From Streptomyces poriferorum (GTDB lineage: Bacteria > Actinomycetota > Actinomycetes > Streptomycetales > Streptomycetaceae): a stretch of 56,207 nt of DNA. Below, in pieces: positions 54,849 through 56,207 of this stretch. How positions within the stretch are numbered: the first letter of the stretch is position 1; every line of letters begins with the position of its first letter. The notes beneath the pieces were generated by a model that worked only from the letters and a program-made list of their open reading frames with translations, had not been told where the DNA came from and made no database searches. The translations under genes and the position numbers were made by a program. The stretch lies in the NCBI RefSeq assembly GCF_019399235.1, contig NZ_JAELVH010000055.1, forward strand, positions 1 through 56,207. The letters are read 5' to 3'.

Positions 54849-55832
54849 ATGGAGCAGAGGCATCTCGGCCGCACCGGCCTTCGAGTGTCCCGGATCGGGC
54901 TCGGCACCCTCACCTGGGGCCGGGACACCGACGAGCACGACGCTGCCGAGCAGCTGAAGGCGTTCTGGGAGGTGGGCGGCACCCTGGTCGACACGGCGGA
55001 CGTGTACGGCGGCGGGGAGGCCGAGTACCTGCTGGGACAGCTCGTCGCCGGTCTGGTGCCGCGGCACGATCTGGTCATCGCGACCAAGGCCGGCAGCGTG
55101 GCCGATCCGTACCGCAGGTTCAACGGCTCGCGCGGACATCTGCTGGCCGCCCTGGACGCCTCACTGGCGCGGCTGGGTACGGACTACGTGGATCTGTGGC
55201 AGGTCCACGCCTTCGACCCCATGACCCCGCTGGACGAGACGCTCCAGGCGCTGGACATCGCGGTCTCCAGCGGCCGCGCCCGGTATGCGGGGGTGTCCAA
55301 CTTCTGCGGCTGGCAGCTGGCGAAGGCCGCGACCTGGCAGCTCGCCTCGCCCGGGGTACGGACCCGGCTGGCCAGTACGCAGATGGAGTACTCGCTGCTG
55401 CAGCGGGGCGTGGAGCGCGAGGTACTGCCGGCCGCGCTCGACCTCGGCGTGGGGCTGCTGCCGTCGTCCCCGCTGGGCCGGGGCGTGCTGACCGGCAAGT
55501 ACCGCGCGGGGACCCCGGCGGACTCCCGCGGCGCCTCCGAGCTGCTGGCCCCGTTCGTCGAGCCGTATCTCGACGACCCGGCGAGCCGCATCGTGCACGC
55601 GGTGGCGACGGCGGCCGACGGGCTGGCCACCACGGCGCTCCAGGTGGCCCTGGCCTGGGTACGGGACCGGCCGGGAGTGGTGGCCCCGATCATCGGCGCG
55701 CGCAACGCGCAGCAGCTCACGGAGGCATTGTCAGTGGAGACGCTTAGTCTTCCTGACGAGATCTGCCAGGCGCTCGACGATGTGTCGGCGCCCGTGCACC
55801 GCTATCCCGACCAGGACTGGAGCACGCTGTGA
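54849..55832 (+). CDS. Aldo/keto reductase
   Basis: A 327-residue (alpha/beta)8 NADPH-dependent reductase. The catalytic set is visible: Asp48 and Tyr53 (VDTADVYGGG), Lys80 (IATKAG) and His120 (WQVHAFD). The C-terminus has the cofactor loop VVAPIIGARNAQQL. The ATG was chosen for the conserved MEQRHLGRTGLRVSRIG start. Its stop overlaps the next GTG (GTGA), so the two genes are coupled. Confidence 0.94.
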   Translation: MEQRHLGRTGLRVSRIGLGTLTWGRDTDEHDAAEQLKAFWEVGGTLVDTADVYGGGEAEYLLGQLVAGLVPRHDLVIATKAGSVADPYRRFNGSRGHLLAALDASLARLGTDYVDLWQVHAFDPMTPLDETLQALDIAVSSGRARYAGVSNFCGWQLAKAATWQLASPGVRTRLASTQMEYSLLQRGVEREVLPAALDLGVGLLPSSPLGRGVLTGKYRAGTPADSRGASELLAPFVEPYLDDPASRIVHAVATAADGLATTALQVALAWVRDRPGVVAPIIGARNAQQLTEALSVETLSLPDEICQALDDVSAPVHRYPDQDWSTL

Positions 55833-56207
55833 CTGCGCTTCCCCGGGGGGAATCCCCCGGCCCCTCGGCCACCGACGACGACAGCGTCGTCGCGGACGAG
55901 CCCGCCACCGCGCCCGCACCCGCCGAGCAGGCGGAGGCCGCCCACGACGGTGCCGACGAGGCGACGGCCGACGGACCCGGGGAGGAGCCGGACGGGCCCG
56001 CGCCCCAGGAGGAAGCCGCCGCGGAGGCCACCGCGGACGGGGGCACCGGGGGCGACGCCACCGCTGCCGCGGCACCCACCGAGGCCGAGGCGGAGCTGGC
56101 CGCCCAGCGCGAACTGCGCGAGCGGATCGAGAAGCGCAAGGCCGAGAAGGAAGGGCCCATCGCCGCCGGTACGAAGCTGAGCGGCCCGGCGGCCGATCTG
56201 CTGGCGG
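55829..56207 (+). CDS. Partial gene with an acidic low-complexity N-terminus
   Basis: An open frame starting at a GTG that overlaps the aldo/keto reductase stop and running off the window end. The visible 126 residues are very rich in Ala, Glu, Asp, Pro and Thr, then become a charged helix (ELRERIEKRKAEKEGPIAAG). I recall a helix-hairpin-helix protein at this place in other Streptomyces, but no such domain is visible in this fragment. Confidence 0.7.
   Translation, partial: MTALPRGESPGPSATDDDSVVADEPATAPAPAEQAEAAHDGADEATADGPGEEPDGPAPQEEAAAEATADGGTGGDATAAAAPTEAEAELAAQRELRERIEKRKAEKEGPIAAGTKLSGPAADLLA

Noticed and set aside
1..56207. CRISPR arrays, tRNA or rRNA genes, insertion sequences, prophage
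   Set aside because: No regularly spaced repeats, no tRNA-like cloverleaf, no transposase or integrase motifs and no target-site duplications were seen.

Overview
The window looks like the chromosome core of a Streptomyces. It is uniformly GC-rich and uses many GTG starts. It carries a Pup-proteasome gene set, a mycothiol gene (mshC) and a gylR-glpFKD glycerol operon. The gene order closely matches what I remember of the Streptomyces coelicolor region around SCO1631-SCO1671, and part of it matches Mycobacterium tuberculosis helY-tatCA-pafCBA. Nothing was searched; family calls come from reading motifs. I saw no rRNA, tRNA, CRISPR array, insertion sequence or prophage.

Region 1 (1-19.6 kb, mostly minus strand) is the protein quality-control block. 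It holds a HelY-type helicase, a lipid kinase, tatC, tatA, two small unknown proteins, pafC, pafB, two FKBP prolyl isomerases, pafA (Pup ligase), an MFS transporter with a divergent LacI regulator, prcA and prcB (20S proteasome), an endonuclease VII remnant, pup, dop and arc (proteasomal ATPase). Together these tag proteins (PafA and Pup), remove tags (Dop), unfold tagged proteins (ARC) and degrade them (PrcAB). PafB and PafC are the transcriptional regulators linked to this locus.

Region 2 (19.6-31.3 kb) holds a 3Fe-4S ferredoxin divergent from arc, a membrane-anchored unknown, trmI, a site-2 protease with CBS domains, a RecB-type nuclease paired with an orphan response regulator, a lone peptide-type binding lipoprotein, a HAD phosphatase and metH.

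Region 3 (31.5-36.6 kb, plus strand) is gylR-glpF-glpK-glpD for glycerol uptake and oxidation. A 12-base sequence shared between the gylR and glpF leaders is a candidate GylR operator.

Region 4 (36.7-47.8 kb) is the least core-like part. A GntR regulator faces an operon for L-fuconate dehydratase, a short-chain dehydrogenase and an RbsABC-type sugar importer; parJ (PAC2 family) follows, and then a secreted GH31 enzyme with an NPCBM domain. A shared ATACATCGGATG motif ties the regulator to the operon. In S. coelicolor, as I recall, glpD, parJ and mshC are close neighbours, so these sugar genes look like lineage-specific insertions on both sides of parJ.

Region 5 (47.9-56.2 kb) returns to conserved actinobacterial core: mshC, an SCO1664-family kinase-like protein, a DUF3090 protein, a histidine phosphatase, corA, a ferritin-like protein, an LLM-class oxidoreductase, an aldo/keto reductase and the start of one more gene that runs off the end.

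The most unusual observations are an in-frame decayed second copy of the MFS transporter's C-terminus in the pafA upstream region, the candidate GntR regulon motif, the truncated endonuclease VII remnant and strong hairpin lying between pup and prcBA, and a perfect 14-base palindrome at the LLM gene start.
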